Assembly: GCA_027493055.1 (NCBI GenBank)
Contig: JAPUDO010000109.1
Location: forward strand, 1-45,251
Origin: Niabella sp.
Lineage (GTDB): Bacteria > Bacteroidota > Bacteroidia > Chitinophagales > Chitinophagaceae
Direction of reading: 5' to 3'
DNA: 45,251 nucleotides
Position numbers and translations under genes: made by a program. How positions within the stretch are numbered: the stretch's first letter is position 1; every line of letters begins with the position of its first letter. Below, piece by piece: positions 33,984 through 41,110 of this stretch. The notes beneath the pieces were generated by a model. It was not told the DNA's origin. It made no database searches and worked only from the letters and a program-made list of their open reading frames with translations.

Positions 33984-34847
33984 ATGAGACCTGCTTTAGA
34001 AGATGTAGCATTACGGAAAGGAAATTATTCTTTCGTGGTGTACCCGTACTCAACGCCTGCTTTTGAATTTAAATGGCATTATCATCCGGAGTATGAGCTT
34101 ACGCTTATAGTACAGGGAGCAGGAAGCAGGATTGTGGGGGACAGCCACCTGCCATTCCAGGAAAACGACCTGGTACTGCTGGGGCCTTGGCTTCCGCATA
34201 CCTGGTTTAGCCATTCGGAGTATAACGGGGAGTGTAAGGCTGTGGTTATCCAGTTCTCAGAGTCTTTCCTGAAGCCTTTTTACTCCTTTACTGAATTTGA
34301 AGCTATTGCAGAACTCTTAAAGGATGCCGGCCGGGGATTATGTTTTGAGCAGGACGCAAATATTATAAAAGAAATCACCGGTATTGCTGAAACAAAAGAA
34401 ATGCATAGAGTGGCCAGTCTATTCAATATACTGCAATTGCTGCTCACAAAAAAAAGGAATTACTTATCTCAAAAATTCTTTGTCTTAAAGCAGAGCGAAA
34501 AATCTCAAAGCCGCATAAATGAAGTTTGCAAATTTGTACATGACCATGCCGGAGACAGCATCACACTGGAAGAAGTGGCCCGTAAGATACACTTATCAAA
34601 AAGTGCCTTTTGTAAATTCTTTAAAAGGACTATGAAGGTTACTTTTTCTGCGTATATAAATGATATACGTATTGCCAATGCATGCAGGCTGCTTACCTTC
34701 TCTGACCATACTATCAGGGAAATAGCTGTTGAAACGGGGTTTGATAACATTACCTATTTTAACAGGGTATTCTTCAAAAAGAAAAACTGTACACCAACAG
34801 CATTCAGGAAAGCTGTTGCGGATAACTATGCAGGGCATGCTGAATAA
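33984..34847 (+). CDS. AraC family transcriptional regulator 2
   Basis: A 287-residue regulator. The N-terminal cupin-like domain is clear: FEFKWHYHPEYELTLIVQGAGSRIVGD in parts (WHYHPEYELTLIVQG), then FQENDLVLLGPWLPHTW. The double helix-turn-helix spans about 180-282: ITLEEVARKIHLSKSAFCKFFKRTMKVTFSAYIND in parts (LEEVARKIHLSKSAFCKFFK) and REIAVETGFDNITYFNRVFFKKKNCTPTAFRK in parts (EIAVETGFDNITYFNRVF). WHYHPE is the usual start of regulators that sense sugars. It probably controls the divergent PhyH gene and perhaps susC2. Distinct from AraC 1, which lacks the WHxHxE motif. Confidence 0.92.
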   Translation: MRPALEDVALRKGNYSFVVYPYSTPAFEFKWHYHPEYELTLIVQGAGSRIVGDSHLPFQENDLVLLGPWLPHTWFSHSEYNGECKAVVIQFSESFLKPFYSFTEFEAIAELLKDAGRGLCFEQDANIIKEITGIAETKEMHRVASLFNILQLLLTKKRNYLSQKFFVLKQSEKSQSRINEVCKFVHDHAGDSITLEEVARKIHLSKSAFCKFFKRTMKVTFSAYINDIRIANACRLLTFSDHTIREIAVETGFDNITYFNRVFFKKKNCTPTAFRKAVADNYAGHAE

Positions 34848-34949
34848 CTGTTACACATTTTAGAATATACATCCATCACTGCATTGACAATACATGATTT
34901 GTAAACACGTGTAGTACCAGCGGAGGATATTGGTATGATCACCAAAAAA

Positions 34950-37790
34950 TTAATCGCTTACCTCATCCACCAAATATAAAAGTGACTCGTAATTAGCGCC
35001 TGTTGCCTCTGATAGTGCTATCTCGCAAGTTTTGGTAGTAGCGTAGTATCCCTCATATTTATGAGCACAAACCTCTTCGGCTTCCTCTTTAGTTGCTGAA
35101 TGCGTTAACTCCGGAAAAAGGAAACCCCTGTCACCTGCCATTCCGCAGCAGCCGGCATGTACAGGCACGGTTACTTTGTTGGACAGCTTTTTGGCTACCT
35201 GTACAAATTTCTCTGAAGTACCCAGTTTTTCAACAGCACACACAGGATGCAGCACAATATCATCTTTTTTCTTATGGATAGCTATAGCCGGCAATACATA
35301 ATCATGTAAATAATCTACACTATCTAAAAAAACAAGCTGATCGTATTGCTGCTGTCTTTCGGCAGACAAAGCGGGCCTTATATTTTTCAATGTGTACACG
35401 CAGGAGCTTACGTCCATTACAACCGGCAACCGGCCCTCATCCGTAGTGATCCACAGTTTTTGAACAATATCATTAGCGGTGTACTCATAAGCTTTTGAAA
35501 AACCTTTTGAAGAAAAGATCTGCCCGCAACAGGCGCCTGGCTCCATCATGAGCTTTACAGCAATACCAGCTTTTCCAGATACGCTCATAAATACTTCAAG
35601 GCTGTTTTTCTTTTTACCGGGAGTGGTACCCATAACACGGGAAATACAGGCCGGGAAGTAAACAATAGCAGGTTGCGATGTATTGTTACTATAAGAAGGA
35701 TGGCGCAGCACACGAAGCGATGGTGGTGCAGGCATTTCTTTGGACCATAAAGGAAGGGAAGGAAAAATGCGCCTCAATCCTTTAGTGAGATAGGTCATAG
35801 CGCCGGCGCCAAACAGTTTATTCACCATAGTTCCGGTACTCAGGCCTGTACGTACTGCTTTTTCAACCAGCGGGAAGCTTTTGGCAACCTTTAACGCAAG
35901 AGCATTCTGGCGCTGGCTATGGCTTTCCCGTCTCAGGCGTTTTACCAGGTCTCCGGTATTGATATACACCGGGCATGCGCCTGCACAAAGCCCATCCACA
36001 GCGCAGGTATCCAGGCCATCGTATTGATATTCGTCTAAAAGCTCCGTATAGGTCTCTTTACTCTTTGTTTCCTGTAAATACTTTAATTCACGGCGAACCA
36101 CAATTCTTCTCCTGGGTGTTAAGGTGAGGTTCCTGCTGGGACAAACAGGCTCACAATAACCACATTCAATACAGCGGTCTACTTCTTCTTCTACAGAAGG
36201 AAGCGATTTAAGGTCTTTGATATGGGCGTTTTTATCTGCATTGATGATCACACCCGGGTTCAATAACCCTTCCGGATCGGCCAGCTCCTTTATCTGCTTC
36301 ATGATGTTGTACGCAGCGCCGCCCCACTCTGTTTCAACAAAGGGCGCCATGTTGCGGCCGGTACCATGCTCCGCTTTTAAAGTGCCATCGTACTTTTTAA
36401 CTACCAGCTCTACCACATCTTTCAGGAAACGATCATAATGCTCAATTTCAGCCGGAGTATTAAAGGACTGTGTAACTACAAAGTGGATATTACCATCCTT
36501 TGCATGCCCGAAGATGATGGCATTATGATAGCCAAACTTCTGAAACAAATTTTGCAGATCCAGTATGGCATCTCCCAGATGCTGTAAGGGAAACGCTATA
36601 TCTTCCAACACCACCGTGGTACCACTTTTACGAATAGCACCAACAGCAGGGAAAAGCCCTTTCCGTATCTTCCAGAAAAAAGCTCTTTCTTTTGCATCGG
36701 TGGTAAATACCGGTACGTTGTAAACTTCAAGAGCCTGTATGCCTGTAAGGAAACTATTAACCTGCCGTTCCAGCAATTCCATATTTTCTTCCTGAAATTC
36801 AATCAACAGCGCGCTTGCTGTTTCCGGGAGCAATTTTATTTCATGCGATATACCCGGCAGGTCTTCAATAGCGCGTAAGGAGGCCCTGTCCATCAGCTCC
36901 ACCATTGCAGCACCTGCATTAATCAATGGCTGAATGGCTTTGCAGGCTTTATAGATGTCCTCAAAGTATAACAGTGAAGTAGCTTTAAAAGCAGGCTCGG
37001 GAATGGTTTTTAATACAGCTTCGGATATAAATGCAAGCGTACCCTCGGCGCCAATCAGCAGATGGGCAAATATATCCAGCGGATGTTCAAAGTCTATCAG
37101 TGCATTGAGCGAATAGCCCACTGTATTTTTAGTGGTGTATTTTTTCCTGATCTTTTCATACAGGGCCTCATCACTCAATACCTGGTTACGCAGGCTGATC
37201 AGGGTGCCGCTTAGCTCCGGACATTCGTTAAGAAAGCGATGATAATCTTCAGGAACTTCAGTGGAGAATGTTTTCCCATCAGGCAAAATAAACCTGATAA
37301 ATAAAGTAGTATGGTAAGAGTTGAAAGCAACGCCGCAACACATACCGCTTGAATTGTTAGAAAGTATGCCACCCATCATTGCAGCAGAAATGCTGGACGG
37401 ATCGGGACCTATTTTACGTTGATATTTTTGCAGGTAGATATTCACCATAGCTCCCGTGATGCCCGGCTGCACCCTTACTTTATCACCATTTTCTTCCACC
37501 TGTATTTTATTCCAGAACTGGCTTAGATCCACCAGTATCCCATCAGTTATAGACTGGCCCGAAAGGCTGGTACCGCCGGTACGGAATACAACCGGGACTT
37601 TTTGCTGATGTGAAAACCTGAACAGGTGAATAATCTCCTCATTGGATACCGGCTGTACTACTGCTTTAGGTATCAGCCTGTAAAAACCCGCATCTGATGC
37701 ATAAGCCACAAGATCTATTAAGCGTGATTTGATACGTTTGGCTGGTAAAATCGTTTCGAGCTGGCGTGCTATACTGTTTTCCTGTTCCAT
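34950..37790 (-). CDS. FAD-linked oxidase fused to Fe-S/CCG domain protein (GlcD-GlcF type)
   Basis: A 946-residue cytoplasmic flavoprotein of the D-lactate/2-hydroxy-acid dehydrogenase kind, in which the GlcD-like and GlcF-like halves are fused. The ATG at 37790 is preferred over a TTG at 37808. FAD-binding: VVFRTGGTSLSGQS and IGPDPSSISAAMMGGILSNNSSG in parts (IGPDPSSISAAMMGG) at about 65-150. The FAD-oxidase C domain at 240-510 has GHAKDGNIHF and AEHGTGRNM. A 4Fe-4S set follows: CIECGYCEPVCP (Cys540, 543, 546, 550), CAVDGLCAGACP (596, 602, 606). Two CCG modules come last: EPGACCGQIF and HAGCCGMAGDRGF. It would oxidise a 2-hydroxy acid and pass electrons to quinone. It follows a FucP-type permease gene, so a sugar-derived acid is plausible. 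Confidence 0.92.
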   Translation of the reverse strand: MEQENSIARQLETILPAKRIKSRLIDLVAYASDAGFYRLIPKAVVQPVSNEEIIHLFRFSHQQKVPVVFRTGGTSLSGQSITDGILVDLSQFWNKIQVEENGDKVRVQPGITGAMVNIYLQKYQRKIGPDPSSISAAMMGGILSNNSSGMCCGVAFNSYHTTLFIRFILPDGKTFSTEVPEDYHRFLNECPELSGTLISLRNQVLSDEALYEKIRKKYTTKNTVGYSLNALIDFEHPLDIFAHLLIGAEGTLAFISEAVLKTIPEPAFKATSLLYFEDIYKACKAIQPLINAGAAMVELMDRASLRAIEDLPGISHEIKLLPETASALLIEFQEENMELLERQVNSFLTGIQALEVYNVPVFTTDAKERAFFWKIRKGLFPAVGAIRKSGTTVVLEDIAFPLQHLGDAILDLQNLFQKFGYHNAIIFGHAKDGNIHFVVTQSFNTPAEIEHYDRFLKDVVELVVKKYDGTLKAEHGTGRNMAPFVETEWGGAAYNIMKQIKELADPEGLLNPGVIINADKNAHIKDLKSLPSVEEEVDRCIECGYCEPVCPSRNLTLTPRRRIVVRRELKYLQETKSKETYTELLDEYQYDGLDTCAVDGLCAGACPVYINTGDLVKRLRRESHSQRQNALALKVAKSFPLVEKAVRTGLSTGTMVNKLFGAGAMTYLTKGLRRIFPSLPLWSKEMPAPPSLRVLRHPSYSNNTSQPAIVYFPACISRVMGTTPGKKKNSLEVFMSVSGKAGIAVKLMMEPGACCGQIFSSKGFSKAYEYTANDIVQKLWITTDEGRLPVVMDVSSCVYTLKNIRPALSAERQQQYDQLVFLDSVDYLHDYVLPAIAIHKKKDDIVLHPVCAVEKLGTSEKFVQVAKKLSNKVTVPVHAGCCGMAGDRGFLFPELTHSATKEEAEEVCAHKYEGYYATTKTCEIALSEATGANYESLLYLVDEVSD

Positions 37791-37986
37791 CTTTTGCAAA
37801 GAAAGCAAAATACTGCTATTTTTATTTACTTAGTGATAAGATTGCCTAACATTTTTTGGAAGTTTGACCAATCCTAATAAATTCGGGAAATAACCGGATA
37901 TGATTTTTAATTTTCAACATTCTATTTTTCCCCTGTTAAATAACGAAAGGATTACACGCTTATAGAAAACATTATTGCACACACCA

Positions 37987-38007
37987 TTCGGCCCCTCCAG
38001 GGCCGAA
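37987..38007. terminator. Perfect hairpin (possible terminator)
   Basis: TTCGGCCC and GGGCCGAA are perfect eight-base arms around the five-base loop CTCCA. On neither strand does a T-run follow directly, so factor-independent termination is uncertain. Confidence 0.45.
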
Positions 38008-38043
38008 CAACCTTTGTGTATATTTTTTCTATAAATATTTAAC

Positions 38044-38071
38044 CCTCTCAGAGCCTTTACCCTCTGTGAGG
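38044..38071 (-). terminator. Second hairpin, possible terminator of the permease gene
   Basis: CCTCTCAGAG and CTCTGTGAGG pair over nine of ten positions around an eight-base loop. On the minus strand the hairpin is followed by AT-rich DNA, 68 bases after the stop codon of the FucP-type permease gene. Confidence 0.45.
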
Positions 38072-38138
38072 TGATATGTATTATGCGATCTTTTTGCTAT
38101 AGATATGCAACTTTTGCGGGTTCCTGAACAAAAAAATA

Positions 38139-39566
38139 TTATGCATCCGGTGAGCTGTTACGCATGCAATACATACCAAAAACAGCGATGTATAAATAAC
38201 ATAAAACTGGTAGTATGTAGGAGTATTGTATGCCTATCCAGTCAGCTAATCCGCCTTGTATTAGCGGGATCAGGGCACCACCAAGTATGGCCATGATCAA
38301 TAAGGATGAGCCCTGGTTCGTGTATTTTTTTAAACCGCTTATGGACAAAGTGAAAATATTGGACCACATGATGGAGTTAAATAATCCAACACTCAGGATA
38401 GTCCACATGGCTATATTACCGGAAGTAAACATGGTAATAGTTACCAGTAAGATATTGATGGCGGCAAAAATGAATAAAGTTCGTGCAGCAGCCCAGCGCC
38501 CCCAGATAAATGCAGCAAGATTCAGCAAAAGGAATAGGATAAAGTAAGATACCTGTTCAAATGTCAGATCAACCAGCGCCAGGATAACGCCAAACACAAC
38601 AGCTGAAGTAAGCGCCATAAATATAATACGTTTGAAAGAGCTTAAATGCTGACTTAATGAAATAGAACCTAAAAACCGGCCAATCATGGCACCGCCCCAG
38701 TACACAGCCAGGTAATTTTTACCAACATTTTCCGGCAGGCCCATTATATTTTCCTGCTGCAGAAAATTAATCATAAAGCTGCCGATGGCAACTTCTGCTC
38801 CTACATAACAAAAGATGGCAAATACGCCCAAACGCAGGTGGGGAAAGCCCCAGGCGCCCAACCCTTTTTTGGTTTCTTCAGCAGATGTAAACAACGGTAG
38901 CTTTACAGTATAGATCAAAACAGAAGCCACTATAAAAATCATCGCAAAGATGATATAAGGTGTTTTAGTTGCTTCGGCAGATATATGTGCAGACTCACCG
39001 GCGCTGCCAAAAATAATAGCGCCACCTATAACAGGAGCAATTGTAGTACCAAATGAATTAAATGCCTGTGCCAGGTTTAAACGGCTGGAAGCCCCTTCCG
39101 GAGCACCAAGCAACGATACATAAACATTGGAAGTTATCTGCAGCAGGGTAAATCCCAGCCCTAAAATAAAGAGTGCTGAAAGAAACATCCAGTACTGACC
39201 GAAACTTGCCGCAGGATAGAACAATAAGCAGCCTAATGCAGAGATAAAGAGACCGATCATAATACCTTTTTTATAACCGATCTTATTAATAGCATCGCCC
39301 TTATGATAAGACAACAAAAAGTAAATCACCGAGCCCAAAAAATAGGCCCCGAAAAAACAAAACTGAACCAGCATCGACTCCAGGTAGTTAAGCCGGAACA
39401 GCTCTTTCAAATGAGGTATCAAAATATCGTTCATGCAGGTAATAAATCCCCACATAAAAAAGAGCGTGGTTAAAGTAAACAATGGCATGCGGTAAGCACC
39501 CTTTGCCGCTTTATCAGGTACAGACGCGTTATCCACAGGTATATTTGTTTCCTGGCTTATATTCAT
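38139..39566 (-). CDS. FucP-family MFS sugar permease
   Basis: A 475-residue, 12-helix inner-membrane H+/sugar symporter of the FHS (L-fucose permease) family. The start ATG at 39566 is preferred over a TTG at 39575. FFMWGFITCMNDILIPHLKELF (in parts: FMWGFITCMNDILIPHLK) is the family first-helix motif. QFCFFGAYFLGSVIYF, GYKKGIMIGLFISALGCLLFYPAA (in parts: GYKKGIMIGLFISALG) and SRLNLAQAFNSFGTTIAPVIGG (in parts: LNLAQAFNSFGTTIAP) are also typical. A usual ANPYV becomes SNVYV. FHS members carry fucose, glucose/galactose or GlcNAc; the exact sugar cannot be read. It follows the cytoplasmic Gfo/Idh gene by 104 bases, and both sit under the GntR-type operator. Confidence 0.92.
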   Translation of the reverse strand: MNISQETNIPVDNASVPDKAAKGAYRMPLFTLTTLFFMWGFITCMNDILIPHLKELFRLNYLESMLVQFCFFGAYFLGSVIYFLLSYHKGDAINKIGYKKGIMIGLFISALGCLLFYPAASFGQYWMFLSALFILGLGFTLLQITSNVYVSLLGAPEGASSRLNLAQAFNSFGTTIAPVIGGAIIFGSAGESAHISAEATKTPYIIFAMIFIVASVLIYTVKLPLFTSAEETKKGLGAWGFPHLRLGVFAIFCYVGAEVAIGSFMINFLQQENIMGLPENVGKNYLAVYWGGAMIGRFLGSISLSQHLSSFKRIIFMALTSAVVFGVILALVDLTFEQVSYFILFLLLNLAAFIWGRWAAARTLFIFAAINILLVTITMFTSGNIAMWTILSVGLFNSIMWSNIFTLSISGLKKYTNQGSSLLIMAILGGALIPLIQGGLADWIGIQYSYILPVLCYLYIAVFGMYCMRNSSPDA

Positions 39567-39670
39567 TGATGGCAAGTTTATAATAAAAGAAATTGTATAA
39601 AAAGCGTAATTACGATGATCTTTAATGTAATCAGAAATAAGTTAATACATATAGTTTTAATCCATACAGC

Positions 39671-40822
39671 TTATATAACGGTAACAGGAACATCTGCATA
39701 GCTCACTTCTACTACAGATTGCGTAAGATGCGACTGAAGCGCCGCTTCAAATATCCTGTGGCTGTCTACAGCTTCTTCGGGTGTTACGCAACCAAATTTA
39801 CCGTCAAGTCTCCTCCCCCGCTCTACTATATAAGCTGCCAGCATCTGCAAAAAGCAATCTGCAAAACCTGCTTCAAATATGCCACCCGTTGTAACAGGGA
39901 ACTGGGTTTGAAAACCAAGATCCACCCGTTGCCATAGCTGCTCTTTACCATTTTTAAAAGTCCAGAAGACCTTTGTATCTTTTGTACTATACCTGGCTCC
40001 GCCCCCGGTTCCCAGCACCTCTATGTACCAGGTGTTTGTTTCTCCGGGCGCCAGGCGCTTCATCTCAAGCGTCATAGGGATGGGCTCTTCATCAATCGTC
40101 AGCTTACAGTTTATAATTGCATTGTTCCAGGTATCGCAGGGCACTATTTGGCCTCTTCCATTTGGCCTTTCATGAACAATTTTTTGTAGTTGCCCAAATA
40201 CAGCAGAAGGCTTCCAGCCAAGTCTTAGGGGTATGTGCAACACATGCATGCCCAGATCAGCCATTACGCCTAATTCACCACAATATTGTGACTGCCGCTT
40301 CCAGTTAATAGGTTTATTGAGATCCATATCGCTGGAGTGCAGGAAACCCGCTTTTATTTCTATAATTTTTCCAAGCCTGCCCGAAAGCACTTCCTGTATA
40401 ACACGCTGCGCTCCCGGCATAAAAGGCATTTCAGAACTGCATCTTACAAAACGGCCTAACCGGTCTGCTTCCTGCTGTATAGCTAAAGCATCCTCCAGGC
40501 TGATGCCAAAAGGTTTTTCGGCCAGCAGGTCTTTGCCTGACTGCAACACTGCTGTATAAATTTCTTTATGCATGGAATGGGGCACAGCCACATATACTAC
40601 ATCTATGCTTTTATCAGCCAGCAACTCGGTATAATCAGTAGTTTTTAATACAACCGGGGATATTTTATTGTACCATGACAAAACATGTTCGTTAAGGTCG
40701 CAAACAGCGGTTAGCTGCGGGCAGAAAGGAACATCATTCAGTGTAAACCATCTGCCAAAAGCGCTTGCAGCCTCTTTTCCCATTAGTCCGCCACCTATTA
40801 TGCCGATATTTATTTTTTCCAT
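39671..40822 (-). CDS. Cytoplasmic Gfo/Idh/MocA family oxidoreductase
   Basis: A 383-residue NAD(P)-dependent dehydrogenase without any signal sequence. Rossmann fold: INIGIIGGGLMGKEAASAF (about 4-22). LLAEKPFGISLEDALA has the catalytic EKP motif (about 98), and GVMADLGMHVLHIPLRLG is the typical substrate-side DxGxH motif. It is only remotely related to the Tat-exported enzyme at 10374-11792. It probably oxidises the sugar that is brought in by the FucP-type permease gene next to it; myo-inositol- or 1,5-anhydro-sugar-type reactions are also known for the family. The operator lies 78 bases upstream of the start codon. Confidence 0.92.
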   Translation of the reverse strand: MEKINIGIIGGGLMGKEAASAFGRWFTLNDVPFCPQLTAVCDLNEHVLSWYNKISPVVLKTTDYTELLADKSIDVVYVAVPHSMHKEIYTAVLQSGKDLLAEKPFGISLEDALAIQQEADRLGRFVRCSSEMPFMPGAQRVIQEVLSGRLGKIIEIKAGFLHSSDMDLNKPINWKRQSQYCGELGVMADLGMHVLHIPLRLGWKPSAVFGQLQKIVHERPNGRGQIVPCDTWNNAIINCKLTIDEEPIPMTLEMKRLAPGETNTWYIEVLGTGGGARYSTKDTKVFWTFKNGKEQLWQRVDLGFQTQFPVTTGGIFEAGFADCFLQMLAAYIVERGRRLDGKFGCVTPEEAVDSHRIFEAALQSHLTQSVVEVSYADVPVTVI

Positions 40823-40899
40823 ATACTAAAATGTACTATTTAAATGTTAAGCAGGTCAATACCGTTATATTTTAAAGATCGAATATAGGAAATATTCTA

Positions 40900-40916
40900 A
40901 ACATGTATATACAAGT
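40900..40916. promoter_or_regulatory. GntR-type operator upstream of the cytoplasmic Gfo/Idh operon
   Basis: AACATGTATATACAAGT, identical to the copies at 21221-21237 and 32845-32861. The neighbour TATAGGAAATATTCT (40884-40898) also resembles the flanks of the other copies. It would put the Gfo/Idh, FucP and dehydrogenase genes under the same GntR regulator as the two sus operons. Confidence 0.75.
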
Positions 40917-40978
40917 ATTAAAATAATAGTACCATTTTTAAAGAATATGCTTTTTGTTTACTGTTGACGCTTAGTAAC

Positions 40979-41044
40979 TCATGGCACAGCTATTATAGCC
41001 TGCTGAGCTGCCAGCAGCACTGCTAACCATGCCATTCGTTTCAT
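40979..41044 (-). pseudogene. Orphan signal-peptide reading frame (gene remnant)
   Basis: A 21-codon frame, MKRMAWLAVLLAAQQAIIAVP, that looks just like a secretion signal (basic start, hydrophobic core) and then meets TGA at 40979-40981. No further coding frame follows in any phase before the operator. It is 66 bases downstream of GH92 on the same strand. Best read as the 5' stump of a lost secreted-protein gene; a small membrane peptide is less likely. Confidence 0.4.
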
Positions 41045-41110
41045 AATTACTACCGTTTTGTCTTTTCGAAATGTACAGAACGCCTTGTCCTGATCCCGGG
41101 TTATAAAAAA

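Larger units (their letters stand above)
37791..38138. other. Intergenic region with two hairpins, no gene
   Basis: No gene is supported in these bases. Two hairpins lie here (listed separately). The section next to the dehydrogenase start (37800-37920) is AT-rich, with no clean promoter pair. They may end the permease transcript, or mark a processing point, before the dehydrogenase gene. Confidence 0.5.
40823..41110 (-). promoter_or_regulatory. Control region of the cytoplasmic Gfo/Idh operon
   Basis: 288 bases between GH92 and the Gfo/Idh gene. They contain the third copy of the operator (40900-40916), a -7-like TATATTCG (minus strand, plus-strand 40880-40887) 12 bases further on, and, next to GH92, an orphan signal-peptide frame (40979-41044). 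No full gene is seen. Confidence 0.6.
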
